Source: Sulfurimonas sp.
GTDB taxonomy: Bacteria > Campylobacterota > Campylobacteria > Campylobacterales > Sulfurimonadaceae
Direction of reading: 5' to 3'
DNA: 64,000 bases
Assembly: GCA_002899765.1 (NCBI GenBank)
Contig: PPDH01000028.1
Location: 158,029 to 222,028 of the forward strand
Shown here piece by piece: positions 37,698 to 47,709 of this stretch (positions are counted from its first letter, which is position 1; every line of letters begins with the position of its first letter). The notes beneath the pieces were generated by a model. The model had not been told where the DNA came from. It saw only the letters and a list, made by a program, of their open reading frames with translations, and ran no database searches. A program made the translations under genes and the position numbers.

Positions 37698-37874
37698 ATG
37701 AAAAATAAAGGTGTAATTAGAAAATATTACCAAAAAAAAAAAATGGCTGAATTCTTATTTATGATAATATCCTTGTATTTTTTCTATAATGAAAATAAAT
37801 TTGATACTAATTTAAATATAAAAATTGAAATAGCTTATAAATATGAAATTACAAATAGCTATAAAAAAGATTAA
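37698..37874 (+). CDS. Possible small membrane-like ORF
   Basis: A 58-codon frame starting MKNKGVIRKYYQKKKMAEFL with a hydrophobic stretch FLFMIISLYFFY. It has no good ribosome site and consists mostly of A/T codons, so it may be chance in this AT-rich stretch. The 170 bases before it (37531-37697) hold nothing else recognisable. Confidence 0.25.
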   Translation: MKNKGVIRKYYQKKKMAEFLFMIISLYFFYNENKFDTNLNIKIEIAYKYEITNSYKKD

Positions 37875-37924
37875 ATATAAGTATTTAATCTTTTATTTTT
37901 AAGAATATTACCGTTCATAAATAT

Positions 37925-38059
37925 TCACTTCTTTTCTTTAAACTGCTCTTCCAAAGCTTTTAGCTCATCGGCGTTTTTTTGAGCTTTTTTTACAGCTTCT
38001 TCAAATGCAAAACCTTTTTAATCATTACTATACAGTACTTTTAGGCACTTTTTAGACAT
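37925..38059 (-). pseudogene. Tiny protein downstream of nifK, interrupted by in-frame TAA
   Basis: ATG 38059 opens MSKKCLKVLYSND, then TAA at codon 14, then KGFAFEEAVKKAQKNADELK and a few more residues to TGA 37925. Both sides have good coding character and the same frame, so a 44-residue protein with one broken codon (CAA or GAA to TAA) is the simplest reading. The second half is a single charged helix. It lies 79 bases after nifK on the same strand and is probably on the nifHDK transcript. No family recognised. Confidence 0.5.
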
Positions 38060-38138
38060 CGTTATTTTACTTTAAATCGAAGTTTTGGAGGACAGCCGCC
38101 TTTGAACAAGGACGGCTGAAGGAGAATAGAATAAAAAA

Positions 38139-39683
38139 TTAACGAACTAAATCAAAAAAGTAGTCTGTTGAAGCTATCTCTTTTGTCTCTTCATCAAGCT
38201 GATCAAGAACTTTGTTTGTAATCCAAGTCAACAGATTTAACGCTCCGTCATATCCGCTGATTGAATAACGGTGTAAGTGGTGACGGTCGAATATAGGAAA
38301 ACCTATGTAAATCAAAGGCACTCCCGTATCACGCATAAGCTCTTTGCCGTAGCTGTTGCCTATCATAAAATCAACAGGCTCGGTAAACAGCAATGAACGC
38401 ATATGCCATAAATCTTTGCCTGCCCATACATGACAATCGGCTGCTGCAGGCGAAGTGTCAAGCAATGCTCTCATCTCCTCTTCCCAGCCTCTTGGAGCGT
38501 TGTGACAAAGCACATGTGTCGGTTCTGCACCCATTTCAAGTAAAAACGAAACTATACCTATTAAAAAGTCAGGGTCTCCCCAGATTGCGAACTTTTTGCC
38601 ATGCATGTACTGATAAGAATCCTGCATAGCATCCACTAAGCGACCACGCTCGATTTTTAGTTTCTTCGGTATATCTTTGCCTGTAAGTTCAGCCAGTTTC
38701 ATAATGAACTCATCCGTGCCTTTAAGACCGATTGGGTTTAATGTGCCCCCTGCATGTTTCCATTTTTTCGCCATTTTCATAGTTTTAACGGTTGCATACT
38801 TTTGTAGAGATATAGTAGCATTTGCATTGATACAGTCTTTTGCATCTGCTATAGGCGTACCGCCTGCGAACATAGAGTAATCGCCTGCAGGCATATCCCA
38901 CTGATCAGAGTGGTCGCCAAGCATTGTATATTCGGCACCGAATGCTTCAACTATAGCTTTAACGGAGCGGATTGAACCTATGTAAGTCTCAAACCCCGGA
39001 ATGATATTTATCTTTCCGTTTTTCTCCTCTTTTTTATTACCCTCGGTAAGCTGAGAGATAATACCGTGCATCATGTTGTCGTAACCTGTAATATGGCTGC
39101 CTGTAAATGACGGAGTATGCGCATAAGTGATAGGGAAATCTTCCGCTAAAAACTCACCGCCGTCTTCCTCTTTTGCAGCTATAGCAAACGCATACAAGTC
39201 ATCACCGATAACTTCAGCCATACATGTAGTAGAGACTGCAATCATCTCAGGCTTGTATAAAGCCGCGCAGTTTTTCAGTCCGTCTTTCATATTTGCAAGA
39301 CCGCCGAAAACCGCTGCATCTTCAGTCATAGAGTCGGAAACACAAGGTGTCGGCTCTTTGAAGTGCTTTGTAAAATATGAACGGAAATACGCAACACATC
39401 CGTGGCTTCCGTGAACATAAGGCATTGTATTTTCAAAACCAAGCGCAACCATTACAGCCCCTAAAGGCTGACAAGCTTTCGCAGGATTTACGGTAATTGC
39501 TTCGCGAGCCAAATTTTTCTCACGGTAATCCCATGATTTTGTCCACTCCGAAACCTCTTCAACTTTAGCAGAGTCGATAGCGCCCATGCTGCCTTCAAAC
39601 TGTTTTTTGTTCTCGAAAACATCTTTATATTCAGGACGCAAAAACAGTTTTTGACCGTTTACAATATCTTGTACTTCTTGCAT
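38139..39683 (-). CDS. nifK: NifK, MoFe protein beta subunit
   Basis: Beta chain of dinitrogenase. P-cluster cysteines are in NPAKACQPLGAVMVALG, HGSHGCVAYFRSYFTKHFKE and STTCMAEVIGDD. Family stretches TPSFTGSHITGYDNM and FPIFDRHHLHRYS are intact. Length 514 residues, normal for the family. The ATG overlaps the nifD stop (TAATG). Transcribed from the nifH promoter. Confidence 0.96.
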   Translation of the reverse strand: MQEVQDIVNGQKLFLRPEYKDVFENKKQFEGSMGAIDSAKVEEVSEWTKSWDYREKNLAREAITVNPAKACQPLGAVMVALGFENTMPYVHGSHGCVAYFRSYFTKHFKEPTPCVSDSMTEDAAVFGGLANMKDGLKNCAALYKPEMIAVSTTCMAEVIGDDLYAFAIAAKEEDGGEFLAEDFPITYAHTPSFTGSHITGYDNMMHGIISQLTEGNKKEEKNGKINIIPGFETYIGSIRSVKAIVEAFGAEYTMLGDHSDQWDMPAGDYSMFAGGTPIADAKDCINANATISLQKYATVKTMKMAKKWKHAGGTLNPIGLKGTDEFIMKLAELTGKDIPKKLKIERGRLVDAMQDSYQYMHGKKFAIWGDPDFLIGIVSFLLEMGAEPTHVLCHNAPRGWEEEMRALLDTSPAAADCHVWAGKDLWHMRSLLFTEPVDFMIGNSYGKELMRDTGVPLIYIGFPIFDRHHLHRYSISGYDGALNLLTWITNKVLDQLDEETKEIASTDYFFDLVR

Positions 39684-41155
39684 TATGCTTCTCCTTCTTT
39701 ATCCCATGGTGCTTTGGTGTGTGCCCATACAGGTGAGTTAATCGCCAAATCCATGTCTTTTGCAAAAATTGCAAAACCGTCATATCCGTGGTAAGGACCG
39801 CTGTAATCCCAAGAGTGCATCTGACGATACGGCAGACCCATTTTTTGGAACACATATTTCTCTTTGATACCCGATGCAACTAAATCCGGCTGCAATTTTT
39901 TAACAAAGGCTTCAAGCTCGTACTCGTTGACATCATCATAGATTACCGTTGAGCGGAATATCTCATCTTTTGTTCTTTTGTAATCATCATCATGAGCGAA
40001 CTCATAACCCGTACCGATAACTTCCATGCCTAAATCTTCATAAGCGCCGATAACATGTCGAGGGCGTAATCCGCCGACAAACAACATTACCGTTTTGCCT
40101 TCTAGACGTGGACGATATTTATTTGTAATTGCATCAACTAAAGGCTGATACTTTGCAATTACCTCTTCACATTTTGCCTGAATAGACTCGTCAAAGAATG
40201 CGGCAATCTTGCGTAGAGATTTAATAGTTTGGCTAGGGCCAAAAAAGTTATACTCTATCCAAGGAATCCCATACTCTTTCTCCATATGACGAGAAATATA
40301 GTTCATAGAGCGGTAACAGTGAAGCAGGTTCAACTTTGCTTTTGTGGTTTGCACCATCTCTTTTAAAGTTGCATCGCCCGACCATTGAGCAATAACTCTT
40401 AAACCCATCTCTTCAAGTAAAATACGGCTCGACCATGCATCGCCGCCGATATTGTAATCTCCGATTATTGCCACATCATACTCAGTCGGCTCAAGCTCTT
40501 TGCCTAATACTTCAGGTTTTGCATCAAATACATAATCACGAACCGTATCGTTTGCTATATGGTGACCGAGTGATTGAGACACTCCGCGAAAACCCTCACA
40601 ATTTACGGGAACAATAGTGTTGCCCGTACTATTTGCATACGCTTTTGACGCTGCATTGATATCGTCTCCGATTAAACCGATTGGACACTCTGACTGAACT
40701 GTTATACCGTTGTTTAACGGAAACAGCTCATCAATCTCTTTTAAACATGTAGTAAGTTTTTTGTCTCCGCCGAAAACGATATCTTTCTCTTGAAAATCCG
40801 AAGAGAAATTAATCGTAACGAACGTATCTACGCCTGTTGTTCCTATATAGTAGTTACGGCGTCCTGCACGGCTGTATTGACCGCAGCCTATAGGACCGTG
40901 AGAGATATGAACCATATCTTTAACCGGACCCCAGACAACACCTTTACTCCCTGCATAAGCACAGCCGCGCTGACTCATAACACCCGGAACGGTTTTCTTG
41001 TTTGAACGAACGTTACCGCATGTTTTTTGACTCTCATCTTCGGGAGAGCCTACGCCTAAGTGTTTAGCGCGGTTTTTAGCGGCTTTCTCGGGATAAGCTT
41101 TTAAAACTTCCTCAACGGCCGCTTTTTGTCTTGCTTCCAATGATTCTGGACCCAT
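39683..41155 (-). CDS. nifD: NifD, MoFe protein alpha subunit
   Basis: Alpha chain carrying FeMo-cofactor. P-cluster ligands lie in [36 protein letters not shown] and [13 protein letters not shown]. The cofactor ligands are visible as the Cys in [15 protein letters not shown] and the His in [15 protein letters not shown]. Length 490 residues. An AGGAG site precedes the ATG. It is preceded by an unknown gene rather than by nifH directly. Confidence 0.96.
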   Translation of the reverse strand: MGPESLEARQKAAVEEVLKAYPEKAAKNRAKHLGVGSPEDESQKTCGNVRSNKKTVPGVMSQRGCAYAGSKGVVWGPVKDMVHISHGPIGCGQYSRAGRRNYYIGTTGVDTFVTINFSSDFQEKDIVFGGDKKLTTCLKEIDELFPLNNGITVQSECPIGLIGDDINAASKAYANSTGNTIVPVNCEGFRGVSQSLGHHIANDTVRDYVFDAKPEVLGKELEPTEYDVAIIGDYNIGGDAWSSRILLEEMGLRVIAQWSGDATLKEMVQTTKAKLNLLHCYRSMNYISRHMEKEYGIPWIEYNFFGPSQTIKSLRKIAAFFDESIQAKCEEVIAKYQPLVDAITNKYRPRLEGKTVMLFVGGLRPRHVIGAYEDLGMEVIGTGYEFAHDDDYKRTKDEIFRSTVIYDDVNEYELEAFVKKLQPDLVASGIKEKYVFQKMGLPYRQMHSWDYSGPYHGYDGFAIFAKDMDLAINSPVWAHTKAPWDKEGEA

Positions 41156-41185
41156 TTTCTTCTCCTGTGTGTTTTTTATTTTTAC

Positions 41186-41533
41186 TTACGCCGCAACTAT
41201 TTTAAAGTGAGCCATTGAGTCAAATTTTTTACAAAGAGCCATAGTTTCATCATCAGAATCCAATCTTTTTGAAAGCTCGGAAATTTGATAGCGATTCGTA
41301 TAAATCATATAATCCGTCTCAGCGGTTTTTATATAATGCACAAGTGCTTTGAACATAAATGTATCTTTGTTCGTATAAGAAAGTTCTTCGGTTTGACCGT
41401 GGTATTCTGTAACCATTTTAATTTCATTGATACCGCTTGTATCAATATTTGCTTCATCCAATTTTGCAACCACTGCATCATCGGGAACATTATTTCCCAT
41501 CTCTGCGGGAAAGTGAAAACCTAATATAAACAT
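41186..41533 (-). CDS. Unknown protein encoded between nifH and nifD
   Basis: A 115-residue soluble protein starting MFILGFHFPAEMGNNVPDDA, with EYHGQTEELSYTNKDTFMFK and a C-terminal MALCKKFDSMAHFKIVAA. It has one cysteine and no metal-binding cluster motif, signal peptide or membrane segment. It is not a P-II (NifI) protein, which some other diazotrophs carry at this place. A strong GGAGA ribosome site and 30-base spacing to nifD show it is translated in the nifH-D-K operon. Function unknown; a role in nitrogenase assembly, protection or control is suggested only by position. Confidence 0.82.
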   Translation of the reverse strand: MFILGFHFPAEMGNNVPDDAVVAKLDEANIDTSGINEIKMVTEYHGQTEELSYTNKDTFMFKALVHYIKTAETDYMIYTNRYQISELSKRLDSDDETMALCKKFDSMAHFKIVAA

Positions 41534-41574
41534 GTAATTCTCCTACTTTTTTGTTTTGTTATTTTTTTTATAAT

Positions 41575-41673
41575 GGAAGCGATGGCTTGCCTTCGCTCAA
41601 GTGCTGCCATGAAAGTTGCAACATCAAAGTACTCTCTGCCAAAGCCAAGGCATCGGTTCCGAAGCGATGGCAG
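41575..41673. repeat. REP-like element between nifH and the unknown gene
   Basis: Begins GGAAGCGATGGCTTGCCTTC, with CTCAAGTGCTGCCATGAAAG in the middle and AAGCCAAGGCATCGGTTCC at the other end. The two arms are related inverted repeats able to form a hairpin. Confidence 0.8.
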
Positions 41674-41699
41674 TTTAACCGCCATACTCTGCTAAAGAA

Positions 41700-42614
<915 letters not shown>

Positions 42615-42682
42615 TTAATTTAAGATATAAAAAATCTACCCGATTTGTAATTTTCATATCGATTGTCTTACAAACTAGTATG

Positions 42683-42698
42683 TGCATTCTCTGTTCTA
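42683..42698 (-). promoter_or_regulatory. Sigma-54 promoter of nifH operon
   Basis: On the minus strand it reads TAGAACAGAGAATGCA, 78 bases before the nifH ATG. Confidence 0.75.
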
Positions 42699-42708
42699 TG
42701 TTTTTACG

Positions 42709-42725
42709 GCACTAAAAAATGACAA
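42709..42725 (-). promoter_or_regulatory. Possible activator site upstream of nifH
   Basis: The forward strand reads GGCACTAAAAAATGACA. A close relative lies upstream of nifB (49427-49439, CTAAAGAGTGACA), and GGCACTAAAGA lies upstream of nifE (35125-35135). No textbook NifA site (TGT-N10-ACA) was found. Spacing to the -24 box varies, so this is tentative. Confidence 0.3.
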
Positions 42726-42804
42726 AATACAATTCATACCGACAATGAAACAAAATGTTGACAAATTTGTAAGAATGAATTATGCAGAAAGTCAACTTAT
42801 TTGA

Positions 42805-42908
42805 TGTTGTAGCTTTCATGCAGCACTGCGAAGGCAAGCCATCGCTTCCGAGAGAGTGTATGATGTCATGACAACAATGGAACCGATGGCTCTGCCTTCG
42901 GAAGTGCG
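42805..42908. repeat. REP-like element upstream of nifH
   Basis: Contains GCGAAGGCAAGCCATCGC and GGAACCGATGGCTCTGCCTT, the two related arms of the same family, in the gap between nifH and the transposase gene. Confidence 0.75.
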
Positions 42909-42951
42909 TACATAAAAGCATTTTTTAAAAATAATCAGCTAAAATATCCAC

Positions 42952-43476
42952 ATGCATAAACACATAAAACTCCCACATATTGACGCTTTTGGGCACTATC
43001 AGTTTGTCACTTTTAGAACAAATGAGAGCATTGATGAATACGTATCAAAAATCCTGAATGAGCGAAACCTAAAAAGTTCTGTAAGACAGTATAAAATAGA
43101 CACTTATTTGGACGGCTAGATAAACGGCGCTTTTTTGAACGGCAGTGTGTTGGAATATCTATACAATTTTCTAAAAAGTTTCAATGATGATATTTATGAA
43201 CCAATCTCTTTTGTCATCATGCCAAATCATGTACATGTATTGTTCAAACAGATAAGTTCATTGCAAGACACTGTCCGCATTATAAAGTCAAAAAGTGCGA
43301 GAGATATTAACAACATGTTAAAGAGAAACGGCAAGTTCTGGGCAAGTGAATATTATGATAAAGTCATCCGTGATGAAGAACATTTTGTAAAAGTTTATGA
43401 GTATATCAAAAACAACGCACCAAAAGCCGGACTGAGTTTGGATGGCAGATTTTATTCAAAATATGAAAGTGATTAG
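42952..43476 (+). pseudogene. REP-associated tyrosine transposase (RAYT), interrupted by in-frame TAG
   Basis: From ATG 42952: MHKHIKLPHIDAFGHYQFVT, then TAG at 43117-43119 (codon 56), then INGAFLNGSVLEYLYNFLK. The catalytic pattern of Y1 (HUH) transposases is present: ISFVIMPNHVHVLFK (HxH) followed by SKSARDINNMLKRN and FWASEYYDKVIRDEEHF with the Tyr. Full length 174 residues. It sits among six copies of the repeat family it would be expected to mobilise. Similar enzymes spread REP elements in other bacteria. Confidence 0.85.
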
Positions 43477-43650
43477 GCGAAGGCAAGCCATCGCTTTGGA
43501 ACCGATGCCTTGGCTTCGGCAGAGAGTGCTTGAGTATTACAACTTTCAAGACATCACTTGAGCGAAGGCAAGCCATCGCTTCCGAAAGAGCATAAACCAT
43601 CGCTTTGGAACCGATTCTTTATACTCGTGGCTGAGTGCTTGGCTTCCGAA
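43477..43650. repeat. Tandem REP-like elements after the transposase gene
   Basis: Holds at least two units: GCGAAGGCAAGCCATCGCTT, GGAACCGATGCCTTGGCTTC, then a second GCGAAGGCAAGCCATCGCTT and a partial third unit. The first begins at the transposase stop. Confidence 0.8.
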
Positions 43651-43658
43651 AAAATTTA

Positions 43659-45161
43659 TTAAAGATGGAAGTGGTAAATGCTTAAGTGTGTACGCTTGAG
43701 TCCGCGTCTTGTGTAAAACTTCAGGGCGTTGTCGTTGTTTACGTCTGCTGCGAGTTGGATACGTTTGTATCCGTATTCGTAAGCCAAAGCTCTCATTTTA
43801 TTTATCAAACGGCTTCCCACTCCCATCACTCTGTAATCTTCCCTTACAACCAAATCTTCAAGCTGACCGATAAAACTTCCCTCAGCGCTCGATATCAGGC
43901 GCTGCATGGTGAGCATGCCCACTACCTGATTTTCATGTTTTGCCACAAGAAGGTCGCTTCCATCAGCTTCATACAGTTGTTTGAGTCCTGCATACTGTTT
44001 GTCAAAATCTATCTCAAAATCAGACTCAATCGCAAACAAAATCCCAAGCAGTCCTGCCATCTCTTTTAAATCTTCCTCTTTTGCGTTTTCAATCGTAATG
44101 CCCGACTTCATGTTCAGGTCGCATATCTCAGGGTCTAAGATAGAGATAACTTTTTTTGCATGTTCATTCAATGGATTTCCTAATATATAGAGTGTGTTTA
44201 AGTTCAATAAATTTGCCAAACTCTCCGGCAATTCCGTTATCTTATTTTCGTCAATATCCAGCTGAATCAGTTTTGTGCAGAGTCCTATTTCAGAAGGAAT
44301 TTCACTTATCTTATTTGAAGAATAGCATAGATTTTCAAGTATTTTCGAGGGAGGAAGCAAGAACTCTTGAAGTCCGCAGCTCTCACATGAGAGCTCTTTT
44401 AAACAGGGAGCAAAATCATCGCTCATGGCAAACTCCTCCAAAGGGTTCTCATCAAGCGTCAACGCCTCAAGAGAACTCAAACCGTGCAGATGCAAAGATG
44501 TGAGTTTGTTTGCCGTAAAATTCACCTTTTTTACGTTCAGCGCAAAAAAAGCCTCGTCTACCGTTTGCAGATTATTGTCTGTGATTTCTATCTCTTCGAG
44601 TGAGACCAAACCAGAAACAGTATCTGGAAGTTCACCGATGAGGTTTGTATTTAAATTGAGTCTCTGCACATTTCCCAAGACAGGAAGGAGATGAGAAATA
44701 TCTTTTAAAAAGTTATTTGACATGTTAAGTGTTCGCAGCTCATTTTTCACTTCAAAAACGGCTCCGAGTTCTTTAAGCACGTTTGCGCTCATATCTAAAA
44801 CTCGCAACTCTTTACATGTAAGTAAAACTGCAATGTCTGAGATTTTATTTCCGCTTGCATTTAAAGAGCGCAGAGATGTACTGCCGAGGAAATCCGGCAA
44901 CGCTTCAAATAGATTTCTTCTGATATCAAGATTGCTTAAAACAGAGAGATTTTTCATAGATGCAGGCAGAGTCGTGAGTTTATTGTTTGCTAAATTCAGA
45001 ACCGACAATTTTGTCAGAAGCCCAAAATTATCGGGAAGATTTTTAAGCGCATGAGAGCTTAAATCAAGGCGTGTTATCTCATGCGGTGAAGTTACATGTT
45101 CTTCGATTGCCCCGTATTGGTCAAGCCAAGTTTTCAGTCTGTCCCATTCATAATCGTACAT
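43659..45161 (-). CDS. Leucine-rich-repeat/GNAT acetyltransferase fusion, nif-linked
   Basis: Residues about 30-350 are leucine-rich repeats (for example LTKLSVLNLANNKLTTLPAS, LIQLDIDENKITELPESLAN), giving roughly thirteen units. Residues about 355-500 form a GNAT acetyltransferase: ENAKEEDLKEMAGLL, then IGQLEDLVVREDYRVMGVG with the acetyl-CoA loop VMGVGSRL, and NALKFYTRRGLKRT. ATG 45161 (MYDYEWDRLK) is chosen because a GAGGA site and the TGA of the previous gene sit just before it; an ATG at 45209 overlaps that gene. Length 500 residues. The LRR part probably picks a protein partner for acetylation. No known nif role that I can name. Confidence 0.85.
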   Translation of the reverse strand: MYDYEWDRLKTWLDQYGAIEEHVTSPHEITRLDLSSHALKNLPDNFGLLTKLSVLNLANNKLTTLPASMKNLSVLSNLDIRRNLFEALPDFLGSTSLRSLNASGNKISDIAVLLTCKELRVLDMSANVLKELGAVFEVKNELRTLNMSNNFLKDISHLLPVLGNVQRLNLNTNLIGELPDTVSGLVSLEEIEITDNNLQTVDEAFFALNVKKVNFTANKLTSLHLHGLSSLEALTLDENPLEEFAMSDDFAPCLKELSCESCGLQEFLLPPSKILENLCYSSNKISEIPSEIGLCTKLIQLDIDENKITELPESLANLLNLNTLYILGNPLNEHAKKVISILDPEICDLNMKSGITIENAKEEDLKEMAGLLGILFAIESDFEIDFDKQYAGLKQLYEADGSDLLVAKHENQVVGMLTMQRLISSAEGSFIGQLEDLVVREDYRVMGVGSRLINKMRALAYEYGYKRIQLAADVNNDNALKFYTRRGLKRTHLSIYHFHL

Positions 45162-45162
45162 G

Positions 45163-45429
45163 TCAATCTTCCTCACCCAATCTTCTGATTCGCTCCAGTC
45201 TCTGCTCAATCACGTAAGCAATCTCCTCATAATCAAATTTGCCGAATACATTCATGTCATACACTTTCAGTAAAGCCCCGCGGCAGCAGCTTTTGTTGCA
45301 CTCACTCACCAGTTTTTTAGCTTTTTTAAACGGCTGTGCTGTATTTTGAAATATATCTATTGCCTGTGCAACGCTTTTTTGCCCGCACTCGCAAATCTCC
45401 ATCTCAAGAATTTGTTCTTTGTTTTTCAT
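45163..45429 (-). CDS. Small Cys-rich protein of the nif cluster
   Basis: An 88-residue protein with EICECGQKS near the start and SECNKSCCRGALLKV in the middle: five cysteines (CxC ... CxxxCC) that could bind an Fe-S cluster or zinc. The C-terminal helix reads IAYVIEQRLERIRRLGEED. It is tightly packed between the Rop-like gene and the LRR-GNAT gene (one base to the next ATG). Function unknown. Confidence 0.75.
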   Translation of the reverse strand: MKNKEQILEMEICECGQKSVAQAIDIFQNTAQPFKKAKKLVSECNKSCCRGALLKVYDMNVFGKFDYEEIAYVIEQRLERIRRLGEED

Positions 45430-45441
45430 AACACTCGGGTT

Positions 45442-45636
45442 TTACAACCCTTTTTCCTCTTTATAAGCATTTGCATATTCCACGGCTTCAACCAGTTTTG
45501 CCGCCAACTCCGGCATTTTTACATGGTTTGTCCAGACCGTATCTTCAACAATGTCATGAATCTCTGAGGCAATCTCTACAGCCAAACGCTTTCGTCTTGC
45601 CAACTCTTTTTTAAAATCTTTCATCTCTTCACTCAT
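45442..45636 (-). CDS. Rop-like (DUF683 type) nif-associated protein
   Basis: A 64-residue two-helix protein: RKRLAVEIASEIHDIVED and TNHVKMPELAAKLVEAVEYA. This matches the small Rop-like family that accompanies nifX and nifB regions in many diazotrophs; one cyanobacterial member has been proposed to bind metal. It is the first of a tight set with the Cys-rich and LRR-GNAT genes. Confidence 0.75.
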   Translation of the reverse strand: MSEEMKDFKKELARRKRLAVEIASEIHDIVEDTVWTNHVKMPELAAKLVEAVEYANAYKEEKGL

Positions 45637-45667
45637 TGTTATCTCCTCATGTTTTTATTTTTATTTT

Positions 45668-45755
45668 GGAACCGATGCCTTGGCTTCGGCAGAAAGCGTT
45701 TGAATGTTCTAACTTTCATGACAGCACTTGAGCGAAGGCAAGCCATCGCTTCCGA
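45668..45755. repeat. REP-like element
   Basis: GGAACCGATGCCTTGGCTTC at one end and GCGAAGGCAAGCCATCGCTT at the other, spaced by about 40 bases including ACTTTCATGACAGCACTTGA. Lies between the GNAT and Rop-like genes. Confidence 0.8.
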
Positions 45756-45760
45756 ATTTT

Positions 45761-46585
45761 CTACAATGAAAATGCATATATATTTTCAAACTTTACGCTG
45801 CTTTTTCCTCTTACCATGTGGACAAAATGCTGCTTCTTTTCAAAATTGTATTTTTCATACAAATTAACTACATGTTTTACTCCAAGAGGTATATCCGCTA
45901 CAACTTTTTTCAGACCGCGAAAATAGAGTACGCCCCGCATCATCTTTATAGCTTCATCGTCATGCCCCTCTCTTACCTGCCAAGGACCGAGATATACATT
46001 GCGCGCATTCACGACACTTTAGTGCTGAAAACTGTTTGGAAGTGTAAACTTTAGCGAGGAGTTTCTATCCATCTCCTGCATCAAAAAATCCATTCTGTTT
46101 TCACCGAACGTCTCCTTGTCTATTTTGGAGATAACCGACTCAAAATTTTCACTGTCAAGCTCTTTTGCGTTTGCATTCGTAAAGCTAAAAGGTGGAACTT
46201 TCCCCACATTTACAAAACGCCCTACTTCCATTTTCGACTCAAACCCGTAACGCTCAAAAAAAGAGACCATATGAGGATTTGCGTGAATATAGATATTTTG
46301 ATACTCGCTTGAGAGAGAACCTATGAGTGTCTCAAACAATCTTTTGCCGACTCCCGCTCTTTGGTGGCGGCTTGAGACCATAAAGTACTTAATCATTGCA
46401 GAGTTTTCAAACTCTATAGCCATAACTGCCCCTACAAGTTCGCCCTCTTCATACGCACCGTAACAGAGGTGTGCCGAGTGCATCATCATAAGTTTTACAT
46501 GATAGCCGTCAACCAGCCAGCCTACCTCATCGGCAATAGATACGAGTTTACTGACATCCGCAAATTTAAGCCAACCTATAAACAT
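45761..46585 (-). pseudogene. GNAT acetyltransferase of the nif cluster, interrupted by in-frame TAA
   Basis: N-terminal GNAT domain: MFIGWLKFADVSKLVSIADE, MIKYFMVSSRHQRAGVGKRL (acetyl-CoA loop RAGVGKRL) and FFERYGFESKME. After TAA 46019-46021 (codon 189) the frame continues as SVVNARNVYLGPWQVREGHD and VVNLYEKYNFEKKQHFVHM, a second GNAT-like half, to 45761. Full length 274 residues, the two-domain YitH-like size. The start overlaps the nifV end by 10 bases. Substrate unknown; adjacency to the LRR-GNAT gene suggests more than one acetylation step in this cluster. Confidence 0.78.
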
Positions 46586-47691
46586 AAACTCTCCATATAC
46601 AGACTAACTAACTCGTTATCGTTTAGCACCTTTTTTCTTGATGTGACAATCTCGCGGATACTCGGAAGCAGATTTTGAAGCGAAGCTTTGTCCGCGTTGA
46701 TTCCAAACTGCTTCAAATGGTACAAAATCGTTCCCGTTCCCGAATGCTTTCCGATTGGAAACTCCCTGACACATCCTACCTCTTGCGCATCAAACGGCTC
46801 ATAAGCATGTGGGTTTTTCATCATACCATCAGCATGAATGCCGCTTTCATGAGAAAATATATGCTCGCCTACAATCGGGGCACTCGGAGAGAGGCTTACT
46901 CCTGCGGCACTGGCTACCAAAGATACAAGATTTTTTATCTTAAGCGAATCGACTTGGCGAGACTGCCCGTATAAGTGTTTTAACGCCATAGAGAGCTGCT
47001 CAAACGAAGCATTGCCCGCTCTCTCGCCCAAACCTATAACAGTAGTATTTACACTAACAGCTCCAGCGTCAAGCCCGCTTAGAGCATTTGCATTTGCCAA
47101 TCCGAAGTCGTTGTGTGTGTGCATCTCGATATCAAGAAGATTCAGCGATGTAAGATGTTTTATATTTTGATACGTTACGCTGGGAGTTAAAATCCCGACC
47201 GTATCGCAGTATCTAAACCTCTGAGCACCCAGTTCGCTTCCTAAAGTCATAATCTATTTAATAAACTCCAAAGAACCGCGTGAGCTGTCTTCTCCGCCGA
47301 TACAAACAAACAAACCCTCTTGTTTGGCTTCTGTTATAACCCGCTCTAACTCTTTTAACATGTAAGACTTGTTGCCGCCGAATTTTAAATCTATGAGAAT
47401 ATCCGAAACAGGTATGGACAAATCAACGCTTTTCACACCGCAGTTAAGCGATGCTTCCAAATCGCTCATCTTTGCACGGTTCCAACTCATCATACGCAGA
47501 TCCAGACCGAGTGCAAGCAACTCTTTTATATCTTCCCTCTCACGTTCTCCCATAGCGGGTATGCCGATTTCAAGTTCATCACTGCCGCACTCATAAAGCG
47601 CAGTGGCAATTGCGAGTTTCTCTTTAGTGTTAAATGCTACGTACGGAGCTTGTTCACCGTCACGCAGTGTGGTGTCGTTAATCAGTGCCAA
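46576..47691 (-). pseudogene. nifV: NifV, homocitrate synthase, interrupted by in-frame TAG
   Basis: Makes homocitrate, the organic ligand of FeMo-cofactor, from acetyl-CoA and 2-oxoglutarate. N-terminal part: INDTTLRDGEQAPYVAFNTK with the metal-binding DGEQ, and ELEIGIPAMGE. TAG at 47251-47253 (codon 147), then GAQRFRYCDTVGILTP, IEMHTHNDFGLANANAL (HxH metal ligands) and GEHIFSHESGIHADGM. Full length 371 residues, normal. A single change such as CAG or GAG to TAG restores it. Lies downstream of nifB after repeats and upstream of the GNAT gene. Confidence 0.9.
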
Positions 47692-47709
47692 TTTCTACTC
47701 CTTTCTTTT

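Noticed and set aside
37698..37874. Strong call for a 58-codon membrane peptide
   Set aside because: Kept only at low confidence: poor ribosome site and base composition that makes chance frames likely.
42952..43476. Classic insertion sequence
   Set aside because: No terminal inverted repeats or target duplication border the gene; the protein is a REP-associated HUH enzyme.
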